Origin: an uncultured Prevotellaceae bacterium
GTDB lineage: Bacteria > Bacteroidota > Bacteroidia > Bacteroidales > Bacteroidaceae
Length of the DNA: 64,000 nucleotides
Direction of reading: 5' to 3'
Assembly: GCA_902799905.1 (NCBI GenBank)
Contig: CADCCB010000033.1
Span: 1 to 64,000 of the forward strand
The notes under the pieces: generated by a model
What the model was told of the DNA's origin: nothing
Databases searched by the model: none
Seen by the model: the letters and a program-made list of their open reading frames with translations, nothing else
Made by a program: the position numbers and the translations under genes
In this document: positions 33,448 through 42,752 of the stretch, piece after piece
Numbering within the stretch: the first letter of the stretch is position 1
Layout of the letters: each line of letters begins with the position of its first letter

Positions 33448-34833
33448 TTATGCTCTGTCTTTGCGGATAAACTCAATCAGTTTATCTACGGCCTCAGCCT
33501 CTGGGATACTTTTCTCGATGCAGGTCTTGCCCTTATAGAGCGAGATCTTCCCACGTCCGGCTCCTACGTAACCATAGTCGGCATCGGCCATCTCGCCAGG
33601 ACCGTTGACTATACAGCCCATGATGCCGATCTTCAGTCCTACGAGGTCTTTCGTAGCGGCCTTGACCTTTGCAATGGTCTCCTGCAGGTTGAAGAGGGTA
33701 CGTCCGCAGCCTGGACAGGAGATGTATTCCGTCTTCGTGAATTTGATGCGCGCGGCCTGGAGAATGGCATCCGCAAGCGGAATGAGAAATGAGGAATGAG
33801 AAATGAGAAATGCACTATTGTCCGCAAACTTTAGAACAAGTTTCGTGGCTTTGCGGTCGATGAACAGGGCACCCACAGCCATAGCAGCCTTCAGTTGGAA
33901 TGACTCCCAGTCTGGGGCGTCGAGCGAGAGGGTGATGGAATCGTCCTTGATGGAGGCTTCAGCCTCAGCACGAAGGCGGGTGCACTCCTCAATCATATCA
34001 ACCAATTTACGAGCAACGGGAATCTCGCATTCGGGCTCCTCGGAAAGAGACACACGGATGGTGTCGCCGATGCCTTCCGTTAGCAAGGCACCAATGCCGA
34101 CGGCACTCTTGATGCGCCCGTCCTCGCCTTCGCCTGCCTCAGTAACACCCAGGTGCAGGGGGTAGTGCATATCCTCGGCATCCATCGTCTTTACCAGCAG
34201 ACGGACGGTGGTGACCATCACGACAGTGTTAGAGGCTTTGATGCTGATGACCACATCATCGAACTGCTCGCGACGGAAGATGCGCAGGAACTCCATGCAA
34301 CTCTCGACAATGCCCTCGGGGGTGTCGCCATAACGCGACATGATGCGGTCGGAGAGTGAGCCGTGATTGACGCCGATGCGCACGGCGGTGTGGTGCTCCT
34401 TACAGATATTTATAAAAGGTACGAGTTTCTTCTCTATCTTCTCGAGTTCAGCAGCATATTCCTCATCAGTATATTCCAGATGCTTGAATGTGCGCCCTGG
34501 GTCAACATAGTTGCCAGGGTTGATGCGTACCTTCTCACAATACTGGGCAGCCACATCGGCGGTATGTGCCGTGAAATGGACATCAGCCACCAAGGGGGTA
34601 TGATAGCCGTCGGCCTTCAGACGGGCGGAGATGTTTTTCATGTTCTCGGCCTCGCGGATGCCCTGAGTGGTGTAGCGTACCAGTTCACCGCCAGCATCGA
34701 TGATGCGTTTGGCCTGGGCCACACAAGCCTCTGTGTCATTGGTGTCGGTGGTGGCCATCGACTGGATGCGGATAGGGTTGTCGCCGCCAATGGCGATATT
34801 GCCCACATGGGCTATTGTTGTCTTTCTTCTCAT
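33448..34833 (-). CDS. ispG: 4-hydroxy-3-methylbut-2-enyl diphosphate synthase
   Basis: 461 residues. Penultimate step of the MEP isoprenoid pathway; an iron-sulfur enzyme. The TIM-barrel part starts IGGDNPIRIQSMATTDTND. The cluster domain has CPGCGRTLFNLQE and IGIMGCIVNGPGEMADADYG. Bacteroidetes forms are usually longer, with a large central insert (family knowledge); here the centre is short. Between the domains the chain reads FADNSAFLISHSSFLIPLAD, encoded by a 7-bp tandem array at 33780-33812. Last gene of the operon with rpoN and purE. Confidence 0.93.
   Translation of the reverse strand: MRRKTTIAHVGNIAIGGDNPIRIQSMATTDTNDTEACVAQAKRIIDAGGELVRYTTQGIREAENMKNISARLKADGYHTPLVADVHFTAHTADVAAQYCEKVRINPGNYVDPGRTFKHLEYTDEEYAAELEKIEKKLVPFINICKEHHTAVRIGVNHGSLSDRIMSRYGDTPEGIVESCMEFLRIFRREQFDDVVISIKASNTVVMVTTVRLLVKTMDAEDMHYPLHLGVTEAGEGEDGRIKSAVGIGALLTEGIGDTIRVSLSEEPECEIPVARKLVDMIEECTRLRAEAEASIKDDSITLSLDAPDWESFQLKAAMAVGALFIDRKATKLVLKFADNSAFLISHSSFLIPLADAILQAARIKFTKTEYISCPGCGRTLFNLQETIAKVKAATKDLVGLKIGIMGCIVNGPGEMADADYGYVGAGRGKISLYKGKTCIEKSIPEAEAVDKLIEFIRKDRA
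33780..33812. repeat. Heptamer array inside ispG
   Basis: On the coding strand CATTTCT, CATTTCT, CATTCCT, CATTTCT, CATTCC: period 7, in frame, encoding FLISHSSFLI. It resembles the spacer arrays rather than conserved ispG sequence. Confidence 0.75.
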
Positions 34834-34855
34834 GGGACTTATGGGTCTAATGGGC

Positions 34856-35362
34856 TTAGTTGGTTTTGAAGTTATACTTCACCTCGGCGAGTTCCTTATT
34901 GGCTTTCTCAATCTTGGTCTTCAGGCCACTCTTATAGTCGCTCAGACGCTGAGCCAAAGCCTCGTCGCTCAAGGCGAGCATCTCGACAGCCAGGATGGCA
35001 GCATTCTGGGCGCCATTCACACCAACGGTGGCTACGGGGATGCCGGGAGGCATTTGAATGATGCTGAGCATAGCATCAAGACCGTCGAGCATGCCCTTGA
35101 TGGGTACGCCGATGACGGGCAGGGTGGTAGAGGCGGCAATGACACCAGGCAGGGCTGCTGCCATACCGGCACCTGCGATGATGACCTTTAGGCCACGGTC
35201 TTTGGCAGTACGTGCAAACTCCTCCACGGCATCGGGTGTGCGATGGGCCGAGAGGGCGTTGACTTCAAACGGTACCTGCATCTCGTCGAGCAACTTGCAG
35301 GCTTTCTCCATAACGGGCAGGTCGCTCGTGCTGCCCATGATGATGCTAACTGTTGGATTCAT
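34856..35362 (-). CDS. purE: N5-carboxyaminoimidazole ribonucleotide mutase
   Basis: 168 residues. Motif SIIMGSTSDLPVMEKACKLL at the N-terminus, VNALSAHRTPDAVEEFA and GAGMAAALPGVIAASTTLPV. It interconverts N5-CAIR and CAIR in purine synthesis. It lies 22 bases upstream of ispG in the same operon. Confidence 0.95.
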   Translation of the reverse strand: MNPTVSIIMGSTSDLPVMEKACKLLDEMQVPFEVNALSAHRTPDAVEEFARTAKDRGLKVIIAGAGMAAALPGVIAASTTLPVIGVPIKGMLDGLDAMLSIIQMPPGIPVATVGVNGAQNAAILAVEMLALSDEALAQRLSDYKSGLKTKIEKANKELAEVKYNFKTN

Positions 35363-35392
35363 GCTTTTTTATTTTTTTGTTATAGTGATCGA

Positions 35393-36013
35393 TTAAAATA
35401 ATGCTATCCCCAAGGTGGCACATACAAAGCCTACCAGGAATCCTGCCACAACCTGCGAGAGCGAGTGCTGACGCAGGATGATGCGTGCTGAGCCGAGAAT
35501 GCCGGCCAGGATGAGGACACCGCATAGCCACCATACGGGGTTGAAGGCGAAATATTCTGCAAAGACGAACAACGCACCAGCCACGCCGCCAATGCCAGCC
35601 GTATGCGTAGAAATCTTCCACCATACGTTGATGATGGCGCAGGTGACCTGTACGAGCAATGCTGCCAGGACGATGCTCGACACAAAATGGTAGATGTGTA
35701 TCGCGTCAAGTGTCCACAGGCAGATGCCATAGCAGACGATGGAGATGCAATAGGGCACCATACGGCGCCGCTTCTGTCCGAGTTCCAAAAGCGACCATCC
35801 CTGCGCCCTACGATAAAAGTGGATAAAGAATGTGGGCATCAGGATGGTGAACAGATAGATGATGGCAAGTACCAGCAGGCGATAGGCGATAGGTAGCAGG
35901 TTCAGATAACTGAATGTGAACAGGGCTATCAGTCCTACCAGCGGCAGGTAGAAGGGGGTGAAGATGAGGCTCACCAGTCGGGCTATATAGATGATGTTCT
36001 TCTCGCGTGTCAT
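35393..36013 (-). CDS. PAP2-like integral membrane protein
   Basis: 206 residues with about six membrane helices. Degenerate PAP2 motifs are seen: QKRRRMVPY, KISTHTAGIGGVAG and SARIILRQHSLSQVVAGFLVG. Family members dephosphorylate lipid diphosphates such as undecaprenyl diphosphate. The usual PSGH and SRxxxxxH..D residues are changed (STHT; no final Asp), so activity is uncertain. It overlaps rpoN by four bases. Confidence 0.75.
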   Translation of the reverse strand: MTREKNIIYIARLVSLIFTPFYLPLVGLIALFTFSYLNLLPIAYRLLVLAIIYLFTILMPTFFIHFYRRAQGWSLLELGQKRRRMVPYCISIVCYGICLWTLDAIHIYHFVSSIVLAALLVQVTCAIINVWWKISTHTAGIGGVAGALFVFAEYFAFNPVWWLCGVLILAGILGSARIILRQHSLSQVVAGFLVGFVCATLGIALF

Positions 36014-37509
36014 TTCCTTAGTCTTGCTACGGGGATGCCCAGTTGTTCTCTGTATTTGGCCACGGTGCGGCGGGCAATAGGATAGCCCTTGGCTTTCAGA
36101 GCCTCGCCCAGTGCCTCATCGCTCATGGGCTTGCGCTTGTCTTCGGCCTCGATGATGTCGCGCAAGGCAGCCTTGATCTCACGTGTCGAAAGTTCCTCGC
36201 CACTCTCCGTCACATAACCGTCGCTGAAGAAGAATTTCAGGGGGAAGGTGCCCCAGCGGGTCTGCACATATTTTGAGTTCGACACCCTTGAGACGGTGCT
36301 GAGGTCTAGGCCTGTTTTCTCGGCGATGTCTTTCAGTATCATGGGCCGCAGTAGCGACTCGTCGCCCTCTTCGAAAAAGCGATGCTGCCAGTGGATGATG
36401 GCCTTCATGGTGAGTGTCAGGGTGCGACGGCGGGTCTGTATGGCATCGATAAAGTTCTGGGCGGCATCCACTTTCTGCTTGGTATAGAGCAGGGCTTCCT
36501 TCATCTGACGGCTCAGCCCATCCTTGTTCTTCTGGTAGTCTTTCAGGAGGTCGGCAAACGACTGTGATACCTGCAGGTGGGGTATCTCACCCGAATTCAG
36601 CGAGAAGGTCACAGAGCCGTCATCCTGTGTGTCAACGATGAAATCGGGCGTAATCTGCTGCATCGAGCGTCCGATGGTCTCACCCATCGAAGCGCCAGGC
36701 TTCGGGTTCAGGTGGCGCAACTCGTTCATCAGGGCCTCTGTCTGCAGGTCGTTGAGTCTAAGGGCTTGCTGTATCTTGTCCCAATGCTTTTTGGTAAACT
36801 CGTCGAAATAATCGGTGATGACAGTCTGCATCAGTTCCTTGACTTTCGACTTTTCACGACGGTCTATCTGCAGCAGCAGGCATTCCCTCAGGTCGCGGGC
36901 CCCGATACCGGCAGGGTCCAGTTGCTGTAGTTTCCGTAGGATATGCTCCAGTTGGGAGGTGCTCAAGTCTATGCCATGATAGATGGCCAGTTCCTCGCTG
37001 ATGCTGTCAAGCGAGGTACGCAACAGACCGTCATCATCGAGCGAGCGGATGAGGTACTCCATCACGTAGCGTTCCTGGGCAGAGAGTTCCATCTCGCCGA
37101 CCTGTTCCAATAGTTGGTCGTAGAACGAGAGGCTCTCACCGTAGATCATCTCCTCACGCTCTTCGGCGCTGGAGCGACCGCTTTGATAAATAGGGAGGTC
37201 CTCGTCGTCGCGCCCCAGATTCTCCAGGGCAGCATCCAAAGCATCGCTGCGTTCCTCACGTTCTCGTTGAGTATCGTAATCATCGGTGGAATCGGGTGAA
37301 TCCATCGGATCGGTGCTTTCACTATAGTCAGGGTCAGTCTCGTCGACAGTTGGCTCCAGAGCAGGGTTATCGTGCATCTCAGTCTCGATGCGCTCCAACA
37401 ATTGCTGGAGAGGCATCTCTGTCAACTGCGACTGCAACAACTGTTGCTGCGAAACACTTTGCTGCAACCGTTGCTCAAGTTTCTGTTCTTGTATCTGCCC
37501 CTGTGCCAA
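36010..37509 (-). CDS. rpoN: RNA polymerase sigma-54 factor
   Basis: 499 residues. A Gln-rich region I (EQKLEQRLQQSVSQQQLLQS), an acidic region II, the core-binding part and, near the C-terminus, the RpoN box ARRTVAKYREQLGIPVARLR. It directs transcription from -24/-12 promoters and needs enhancer-binding activators, none of which is in this window. Confidence 0.96.
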   Translation of the reverse strand: MAQGQIQEQKLEQRLQQSVSQQQLLQSQLTEMPLQQLLERIETEMHDNPALEPTVDETDPDYSESTDPMDSPDSTDDYDTQREREERSDALDAALENLGRDDEDLPIYQSGRSSAEEREEMIYGESLSFYDQLLEQVGEMELSAQERYVMEYLIRSLDDDGLLRTSLDSISEELAIYHGIDLSTSQLEHILRKLQQLDPAGIGARDLRECLLLQIDRREKSKVKELMQTVITDYFDEFTKKHWDKIQQALRLNDLQTEALMNELRHLNPKPGASMGETIGRSMQQITPDFIVDTQDDGSVTFSLNSGEIPHLQVSQSFADLLKDYQKNKDGLSRQMKEALLYTKQKVDAAQNFIDAIQTRRRTLTLTMKAIIHWQHRFFEEGDESLLRPMILKDIAEKTGLDLSTVSRVSNSKYVQTRWGTFPLKFFFSDGYVTESGEELSTREIKAALRDIIEAEDKRKPMSDEALGEALKAKGYPIARRTVAKYREQLGIPVARLRK

Positions 37510-37522
37510 AATTCCAGTATTT

Positions 37523-38173
37523 TTAATTTCTGAAGAATTCCATTAACTCCTTGGCATAGGCATCCAGTGCATTAGGCTCCATGTGGGCCAGACGCTGCCA
37601 TATCTGCTGACAAGGTAGCAACAAGGGAGTGACGATGACTTCTTCGCGTTTCAGATAGGGGTCGAACCGCTGGAATATCTCCATAATGAATACCACATCG
37701 CTGGCCTTCAACTTCAACAGCCGGGCCAGTTCCTGCACTTCGGGTGTCTCGCTCGTCATCGTGGGAGGCGTCAGTTGGAAGTACAGGTTCAGAATGAGGA
37801 TGAGCATCACAGGCATAAACCGCTGATCCTCTGCCAATGGGCGGAAATCTTTTTCAAAGGTTTCCTGTACCTCTACCCCGTCGTAGAAATTGCTGGCAGC
37901 GCCGAAGCCTTTCATCTCGCGCAACAGTCTCACGGCCCTGGCCAGTCGGCGCGGATTGTCGCCATAGGTCTTCCAGTAGCGTTCTATCCGTGGCGTCTCC
38001 AGGCGTGCAATCTGTTGCATGCGGCTTTGCAGAGCCTGCGGAGTGATGTGCAACTCTAAACTCAGGTTCACCATGTCGCGGCTGTAGAGCGGCTTTACTC
38101 CCTCTGGTTTACGCAGGTAGAGTTGAAGCAGCAACAGCCAGTAATCGTCTTGCCATGTAGCATTCTTGCTCAT
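37523..38173 (-). CDS. Unknown protein upstream of rpoN
   Basis: 216 residues from ATG 38173; the earlier ATG 38194 lies in the -7 box at 38192-38199. Soluble, helical, with WQDDYWLLLLQLYLRKPEGV at the start and a repeated-helix character. No family is recognised. It is 13 bases from rpoN and first in the operon with rpoN, PAP2, purE and ispG. Confidence 0.75.
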   Translation of the reverse strand: MSKNATWQDDYWLLLLQLYLRKPEGVKPLYSRDMVNLSLELHITPQALQSRMQQIARLETPRIERYWKTYGDNPRRLARAVRLLREMKGFGAASNFYDGVEVQETFEKDFRPLAEDQRFMPVMLILILNLYFQLTPPTMTSETPEVQELARLLKLKASDVVFIMEIFQRFDPYLKREEVIVTPLLLPCQQIWQRLAHMEPNALDAYAKELMEFFRN

Positions 38174-38191
38174 ACTTGTCTGTTTTGTGTG

Positions 38192-38199
38192 CAAAGTTA
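38192..38199 (-). promoter_or_regulatory. -7 box of the rpoN operon
   Basis: The minus strand reads TAACTTTG, 18 bases before ATG 38173. Confidence 0.65.
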
Positions 38200-38328
38200 C
38201 GAAATAAGTGAGAGAAATAAGAAAGAAAAACTATTTTTTCTTTCAATTTCCAAACGAAAAATGACTTAGGTAAAGACAGAATTGTAAAATAATTGTGAAT
38301 TATGCATGGTAAATTATGAATTATTTCG

Positions 38329-38336
38329 TATCTTTG
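38329..38336 (+). promoter_or_regulatory. -7 box of the histidine phosphatase gene
   Basis: TATCTTTG, 22 bases before the ATG at 38359. Confidence 0.7.
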
Positions 38337-38358
38337 CCCGCAGAAACTATAAAGCACA

Positions 38359-39660
38359 ATGAAAAGGGCAGTATCGGTATTCTTCATGCTGGCTTTGGCA
38401 ACAGTTGTCGGAGCACAGTCGCCGAAAGCAGAACTCAAGAAAAATATACGTCTCTCAGCCAGTAACCTTTCGGTTTATCCTGGCCCTCAGCAACGTAAAC
38501 TGACGCCTGCGCCTGAAGGCAAGAAGGCGTTCTATATCAGTCATTTCGGACGTCATGGCTCGCGCCATCAGACGAGGGTGACCGACTTTGAGTATGTGAC
38601 GAATATCCTGCGGAGGGCTCAGATAGATGATGCGTTGTCGCCCCTTGGGGCTGATGTGCTGAGCCGTGTCATGACGATGCATCAGGATACGGAGCACCGC
38701 ATTGGCGAACTGACCACGCTGGGTGCCCAGCAGCATCGTGACATCATCAGGCGGATGTACGAACGCTTCCCCACGGTTTTTGAGAAAGGCACGCTGGTCG
38801 ATGCCCGCAGTACTACTGCCGTGCGCTGTGTGCTCTCTATGAACCACGCCATGATGCAACTCATGAAACTGAACCCAGACCTCAAGTTCTATCAGGATGC
38901 CACAATGACTGACCGCCACTATCTGACACCGTCAGACAAGGAACTCCAGGCCCGATGCGCTACGGTGGAGACGAAGGACAGTTATGTGGCTTACTGCCAG
39001 AAGCACGAGCGTTGGAGGCGTACCGTAGACCAGTTGTTCAATGATACAGCCTATGTCAACCATCATGTCAATGGCGAGCGTCTCAACTACTATCTGTTCC
39101 GTTTGGCTTCAGGTCTGCAAAACACGGAACTGAGTCAGCAGATGACGCTCTACGACTTGTTTGACGACGAGGATATCTATCAGAACTGGCTGCGTGACAA
39201 TGCGTTCTGGTATCTCACCTATGGCGTCTCACCGCTCAATGGGGGTGACCAGCCTTTCATTGCTCGCGAACTGCTGCGCAACATCATCAATCAGGCCGAC
39301 AGTTGTCTGCATCTGCGCCAGAATTCTGTTCATCTCCGTTTCGGCCACGACACCGCCTTGATGCCGTTGGTTTGCCTGCTGGGGCTTGACGGCTATGACT
39401 TGGCAACGGATAATCTGGAACAACTGGAGAAGAGCGGTTGGGTGAACTATCGCATCTTCCCGATGGCCTGCAATGTGCAGTTTATCTTCTATCGCAAGGA
39501 TGTGCACGATAATGACATCGTGTTCAAAGTGCTGCTCAATGAAAACGAGGCCACGCTGCCTATCAAGACAGACATGGCCCCGTATTATCACTGGTCAGAC
39601 TTCCGCGACTACTATCTGCAGCGCATCAATGCCTACGAGGAGAGTCATGCAGAAGACTAA
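38359..39660 (+). CDS. Histidine-type acid phosphatase (branch 2), exported
   Basis: 433 residues. Signal MKRAVSVFFMLALATVVGAQ. Phosphohistidine motif ISHFGRHGSRHQTR near residue 60 and the distal HD in RFGHDTALMPLVCLLG near 330. These enzymes release phosphate from phytate, sugar phosphates or other monoesters; the substrate is unknown. Convergent with sufE with four bases between. Confidence 0.9.
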   Translation: MKRAVSVFFMLALATVVGAQSPKAELKKNIRLSASNLSVYPGPQQRKLTPAPEGKKAFYISHFGRHGSRHQTRVTDFEYVTNILRRAQIDDALSPLGADVLSRVMTMHQDTEHRIGELTTLGAQQHRDIIRRMYERFPTVFEKGTLVDARSTTAVRCVLSMNHAMMQLMKLNPDLKFYQDATMTDRHYLTPSDKELQARCATVETKDSYVAYCQKHERWRRTVDQLFNDTAYVNHHVNGERLNYYLFRLASGLQNTELSQQMTLYDLFDDEDIYQNWLRDNAFWYLTYGVSPLNGGDQPFIARELLRNIINQADSCLHLRQNSVHLRFGHDTALMPLVCLLGLDGYDLATDNLEQLEKSGWVNYRIFPMACNVQFIFYRKDVHDNDIVFKVLLNENEATLPIKTDMAPYYHWSDFRDYYLQRINAYEESHAED

Positions 39661-39664
39661 GTGT

Positions 39665-40081
39665 TCAGGCATTGGCAAATGCCAAGGCGTACATCCTGAT
39701 TTGTTTGACCATTGCCAACAGACCGTTTGAACGGGTGGGCGACAGGTGTTCTCGCAATCCTATTTTATCGATGAAGTAGAGGTCGGCATCCAGGATTTCC
39801 TGTGGTGTGGTGTCGTTGAGCACACGAATCAGCAATGCCACGATACCCTTTACGATGAGTGCATCGCTCTCGGCCATGAAGTGAATCTTCCCGTCTTCAT
39901 AGTCAGCCTGTAGCCATACGCGGCTCTGACAGCCGTCTATCAGGTTTTGTTCTGTCTTGTATTTCTCGTCCAGAGGCTCCTGTTCATTACCCATGTCGAT
40001 GAGCATCTGATACTTGTCCATCCAGTCGTCGAAGTCTTGAAACTCTTCGATAATCTCGTCTTGTCGTTCGTTGATAGTCAT
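39665..40081 (-). CDS. sufE: SufE-family Fe-S assembly protein
   Basis: 138 residues. It takes sulfur from the cysteine desulfurase and stimulates it. The conserved Cys is in NLIDGCQSRVWLQADYED, followed by FMAESDALIVKGIVALLIRV. Its -7 box TAACTTTG lies at 40114-40121 on the minus strand. Confidence 0.93.
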   Translation of the reverse strand: MTINERQDEIIEEFQDFDDWMDKYQMLIDMGNEQEPLDEKYKTEQNLIDGCQSRVWLQADYEDGKIHFMAESDALIVKGIVALLIRVLNDTTPQEILDADLYFIDKIGLREHLSPTRSNGLLAMVKQIRMYALAFANA

Positions 40082-40113
40082 GATTTATTCTATGTTCGTC
40101 TCTTTTTCGGATG

Positions 40114-40121
40114 CAAAGTTA
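40114..40121 (-). promoter_or_regulatory. -7 box of sufE
   Basis: TAACTTTG on the minus strand, 32 bases before the ATG at 40081. Confidence 0.6.
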
Positions 40122-40164
40122 CGAAATAATTCATAATTCATAAGATTTTATGCATACTTTTTTG

Positions 40165-40172
40165 TATCTTTG
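40165..40172 (+). promoter_or_regulatory. -7 box of the DEAD-box helicase
   Basis: TATCTTTG, 20 bases before ATG 40193. Confidence 0.7.
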
Positions 40173-40192
40173 CATCCGAAAGTGATTACAGA

Positions 40193-42049
40193 ATGAATAC
40201 ATTTGAAGAATTAGGCGTCTGTCAGGAAATACGACGGGCCATCGAGGAAATGGGATTTGTTCAGCCGATGCCTGTGCAGGAGGCTGTCATCCCGAGTCTA
40301 TTGGAAAGCAGACAGGACACCATTGCCCTGGCTCAGACAGGAACGGGCAAGACGGCTGCCTTTGGTATCCCACTCCTGCAACGACTGGATGTTGGGAACC
40401 GCGAGACGCAGTCGCTGATCCTCTCGCCCACGCGTGAACTTTGCCTGCAAATAGCCGACGACCTGCGTGATTTCTCCAAGTACATGGAGGGTGTGCATGT
40501 CGAGGCCGTCTATGGCGGTGCTGCCATCGAGCCGCAGGTGCGTGCTCTGAAGAAGGGCGTGCAGATCATTGTGGCCACTCCTGGCCGATTGATTGACTTG
40601 AAGAACCGTGGGTATGCCAGGCTGGAGCATGTGAGCAACATCGTGCTCGATGAGGCCGACGAGATGCTGAACATGGGCTTTTCTGACGCTATTAATGAGA
40701 TCTTCGAGTCGTTGCCTGAGCAGCACAACACCTTGATGTTCTCGGCAACGATGAGCCGTGAGGTGGAACGCATAGCCAAAAATTACCTGACGGATGCACA
40801 GGAGATAGTCGTGGGTTCTCGCAACGAGGGGGCTGAGAATGTGAACCATATCTATTATATGGTACATGCCAAGGACAAATACCTCGCCTTGAAGCGTATC
40901 GTGGACTATTATCCCAAGATTTTCGCCATTATCTTCTGCCGTACCAAACTGGAGACCCAGGAAATAGCAGACAAACTCATCAAGGATGGCTATAATGCGG
41001 AGTCGCTGCATGGCGACCTCTCACAGCAGCAGCGTGACCTGACTATGCAGAAGTTCCGTCAGCATCTCACCCAACTGCTGGTGGCTACCGATGTGGCTGC
41101 CCGTGGATTGGATGTCGATGACCTGACACATGTGATTAACTTCGGACTGCCTGACGACATTGAGAACTATACCCACCGCTCGGGCCGTACGGGTCGTGCA
41201 GGAAAGAAAGGTACGTCAATCAGCATCGTCCATTCTAAGGAGAAGCATAAGATTCGCAGCATAGAGAAAGAGATTGGCAAGCAGTTTGTGGAGGCTGTTA
41301 TCCCCAGTGCCGAGGAGATCTGCAAGAAGCAACTGTACAAGGTGATGGACGAAATCGTGAAAACGGATGTAAATGACGATGAAATCGCGCCTTTTATGCA
41401 GGATATCAGCCGCTACTTCGAGTACATCGACAAGGATGAACTCATCAAGAAGATAGTCAGTCGCGAGTTTGGACGCTTCCTCGTCTACTATGCCGATGCT
41501 CCTGAAATCGAAGCACCCGAGACAGGAAAGTCGGGTAAATCGGGCGATTCCGGTTATCAGACAGACCGCGAGAAACGCATGAATAAGGCGCAGAAGGGCT
41601 TCAAGCGACTCTTTATCAATCTGGGTAGGAAGGATGGCTTCTTCCCTGGTGTGCTGATGCAAACGCTGAACCGCTATGTGGGAGGACGTCAGGAGGTGGG
41701 CCACATAGACCTGCTCGATACCATTTCCTATTTCGAGGTGCCTGAACAGGATGCCCGCAAGGTGATGACCCAACTCACAGGCATTCGCTACAAAGGCCGC
41801 ACCGTGCGCTGCAATGCCGAGGACGACAAGGCTGAGCGCCCTGCAAAGGCAGACCGTTCTTCAAAGGCTGATCGTCCTGCCAAGAAGCGTGGTTCTAATG
41901 ATAATCAGGAGTGGGTGCCTGCCAAGAAGAAGATGAGAAAAGACGACTGGCGCTCATTGATGAATGCTCCTCGCGTAGATTTCAAGGGCGAAGAGCCTGA
42001 CTTCTCAGAAGAAGGTTGGGCGCGACGGAAGCCTAAAAAGAGGAAATAG
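40193..42049 (+). CDS. DEAD-box RNA helicase (DeaD/CsdA-like)
   Basis: 618 residues. Q motif FEELGVCQEIRRAIEEMGFV, Walker A AQTGTGKTAAFGIP, PTRELCLQIADDL, DEAD box IVLDEADEMLNMGF, SAT, and motif VI HRSGRTGRAGKKG. A C-terminal DbpA-like RNA-binding domain (RLFINLGRKDGFFPGVLM, IRYKGRTVRCNAED) is followed by a Lys/Arg-rich tail with repeats KADRSSKADRPAKK. It unwinds RNA in ribosome assembly, mRNA decay or cold growth. Confidence 0.93.
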   Translation: MNTFEELGVCQEIRRAIEEMGFVQPMPVQEAVIPSLLESRQDTIALAQTGTGKTAAFGIPLLQRLDVGNRETQSLILSPTRELCLQIADDLRDFSKYMEGVHVEAVYGGAAIEPQVRALKKGVQIIVATPGRLIDLKNRGYARLEHVSNIVLDEADEMLNMGFSDAINEIFESLPEQHNTLMFSATMSREVERIAKNYLTDAQEIVVGSRNEGAENVNHIYYMVHAKDKYLALKRIVDYYPKIFAIIFCRTKLETQEIADKLIKDGYNAESLHGDLSQQQRDLTMQKFRQHLTQLLVATDVAARGLDVDDLTHVINFGLPDDIENYTHRSGRTGRAGKKGTSISIVHSKEKHKIRSIEKEIGKQFVEAVIPSAEEICKKQLYKVMDEIVKTDVNDDEIAPFMQDISRYFEYIDKDELIKKIVSREFGRFLVYYADAPEIEAPETGKSGKSGDSGYQTDREKRMNKAQKGFKRLFINLGRKDGFFPGVLMQTLNRYVGGRQEVGHIDLLDTISYFEVPEQDARKVMTQLTGIRYKGRTVRCNAEDDKAERPAKADRSSKADRPAKKRGSNDNQEWVPAKKKMRKDDWRSLMNAPRVDFKGEEPDFSEEGWARRKPKKRK

Positions 42050-42752
42050 GGGCGTCTTGTTGCAATGTTGCATGTTGCAATGTTGCAATAAGGTGTATCC
42101 TGCCCTGTCTTGTATTGGTGAATCTTGCCCTTGTTGCATTGTTGCATGTTGCAATGTTGCAATAAGGTGTATAATAGTGGAATTATAGAATTAGTTAATA
42201 ATTCTATTTATCATAATGTTTCCATAGTCTCCGACTATCTCCCCCCTTGGGGTGGTGGAGGGTGCTTATTGCAACATTGCAACATGCAACATTGCAACAC
42301 CCTTGTGTCTTGTAGTCATCCTGCCCTGTCTTGTATTGGTGAGTCTTGCCCTTGTTGCATTGTTGCATGTTGCAATGTTGCAATAAGGTGTATAATAGTG
42401 GAATTATAGAATTAGTTAATATTTCTATTTATCATAATGTTTCCATAGTCTCCGACTATCTCTCCAAAGCGACTGAAAGAAATCTCAAACCTCCGCTCGA
42501 GCTTTGCTCGCTTTCACCAAGCGAAGCGACTGAAAGAAACCTAAAATCTCAAACCAAAAAAGTGGTGGAGGGTGCTTATTGCAACATTGCAACATGCAAC
42601 ATTGCAACAAACTCTGCGGACTCTGGCATCCGAACGTCATCTATGCCCCATCCGGATGCTTTGCATCCATCAAAGAAATGCTTCCTTTGGGGGGAAAGAA
42701 AGCATTCGGACGGATGATGGGAGGCATCGGAATGAGGCATCGGGATGCCTCC
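42050..42752. repeat. Repeat-rich spacer with a 220-bp duplication
   Basis: No gene is supported. A 144-bp sequence (42098-42241) recurs at 42319-42462 with about two differences. Each is followed by a second shared segment (GTGGTGGAGGGTGCTTATTG.., 42252-42299 and 42563-42609). In the second copy a roughly 95-bp insert with the CTCGAG element separates the two parts. TTGCAAT/TTGCATG octamer arrays lie at 42059-42089 and 42133-42163 and inverted at 42268-42299. A perfect hairpin GAGGCATC-GG-GATGCCTC (42734-42751) touches the argB stop. Confidence 0.8.
42493..42540 (+). repeat. CTCGAG dispersed element, copy 3
   Basis: Core CGCTCGAGCTTTGCTCG, then CTTTCACCAAGCGAAGCGAC and TGAAAGAAACC, matching copies at 130-178 and 21342-21386 (inverted). 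A partial repeat of GCGACTGAAAGAAA precedes it at 42469. Confidence 0.75.

Noticed and set aside
42125-42717. Two overlapping open frames with near-identical starts (MPLLHCCMLQCC)
   Set aside because: They arise from the duplicated spacer repeat and octamer arrays; no protein-like conservation or ribosome-binding context.
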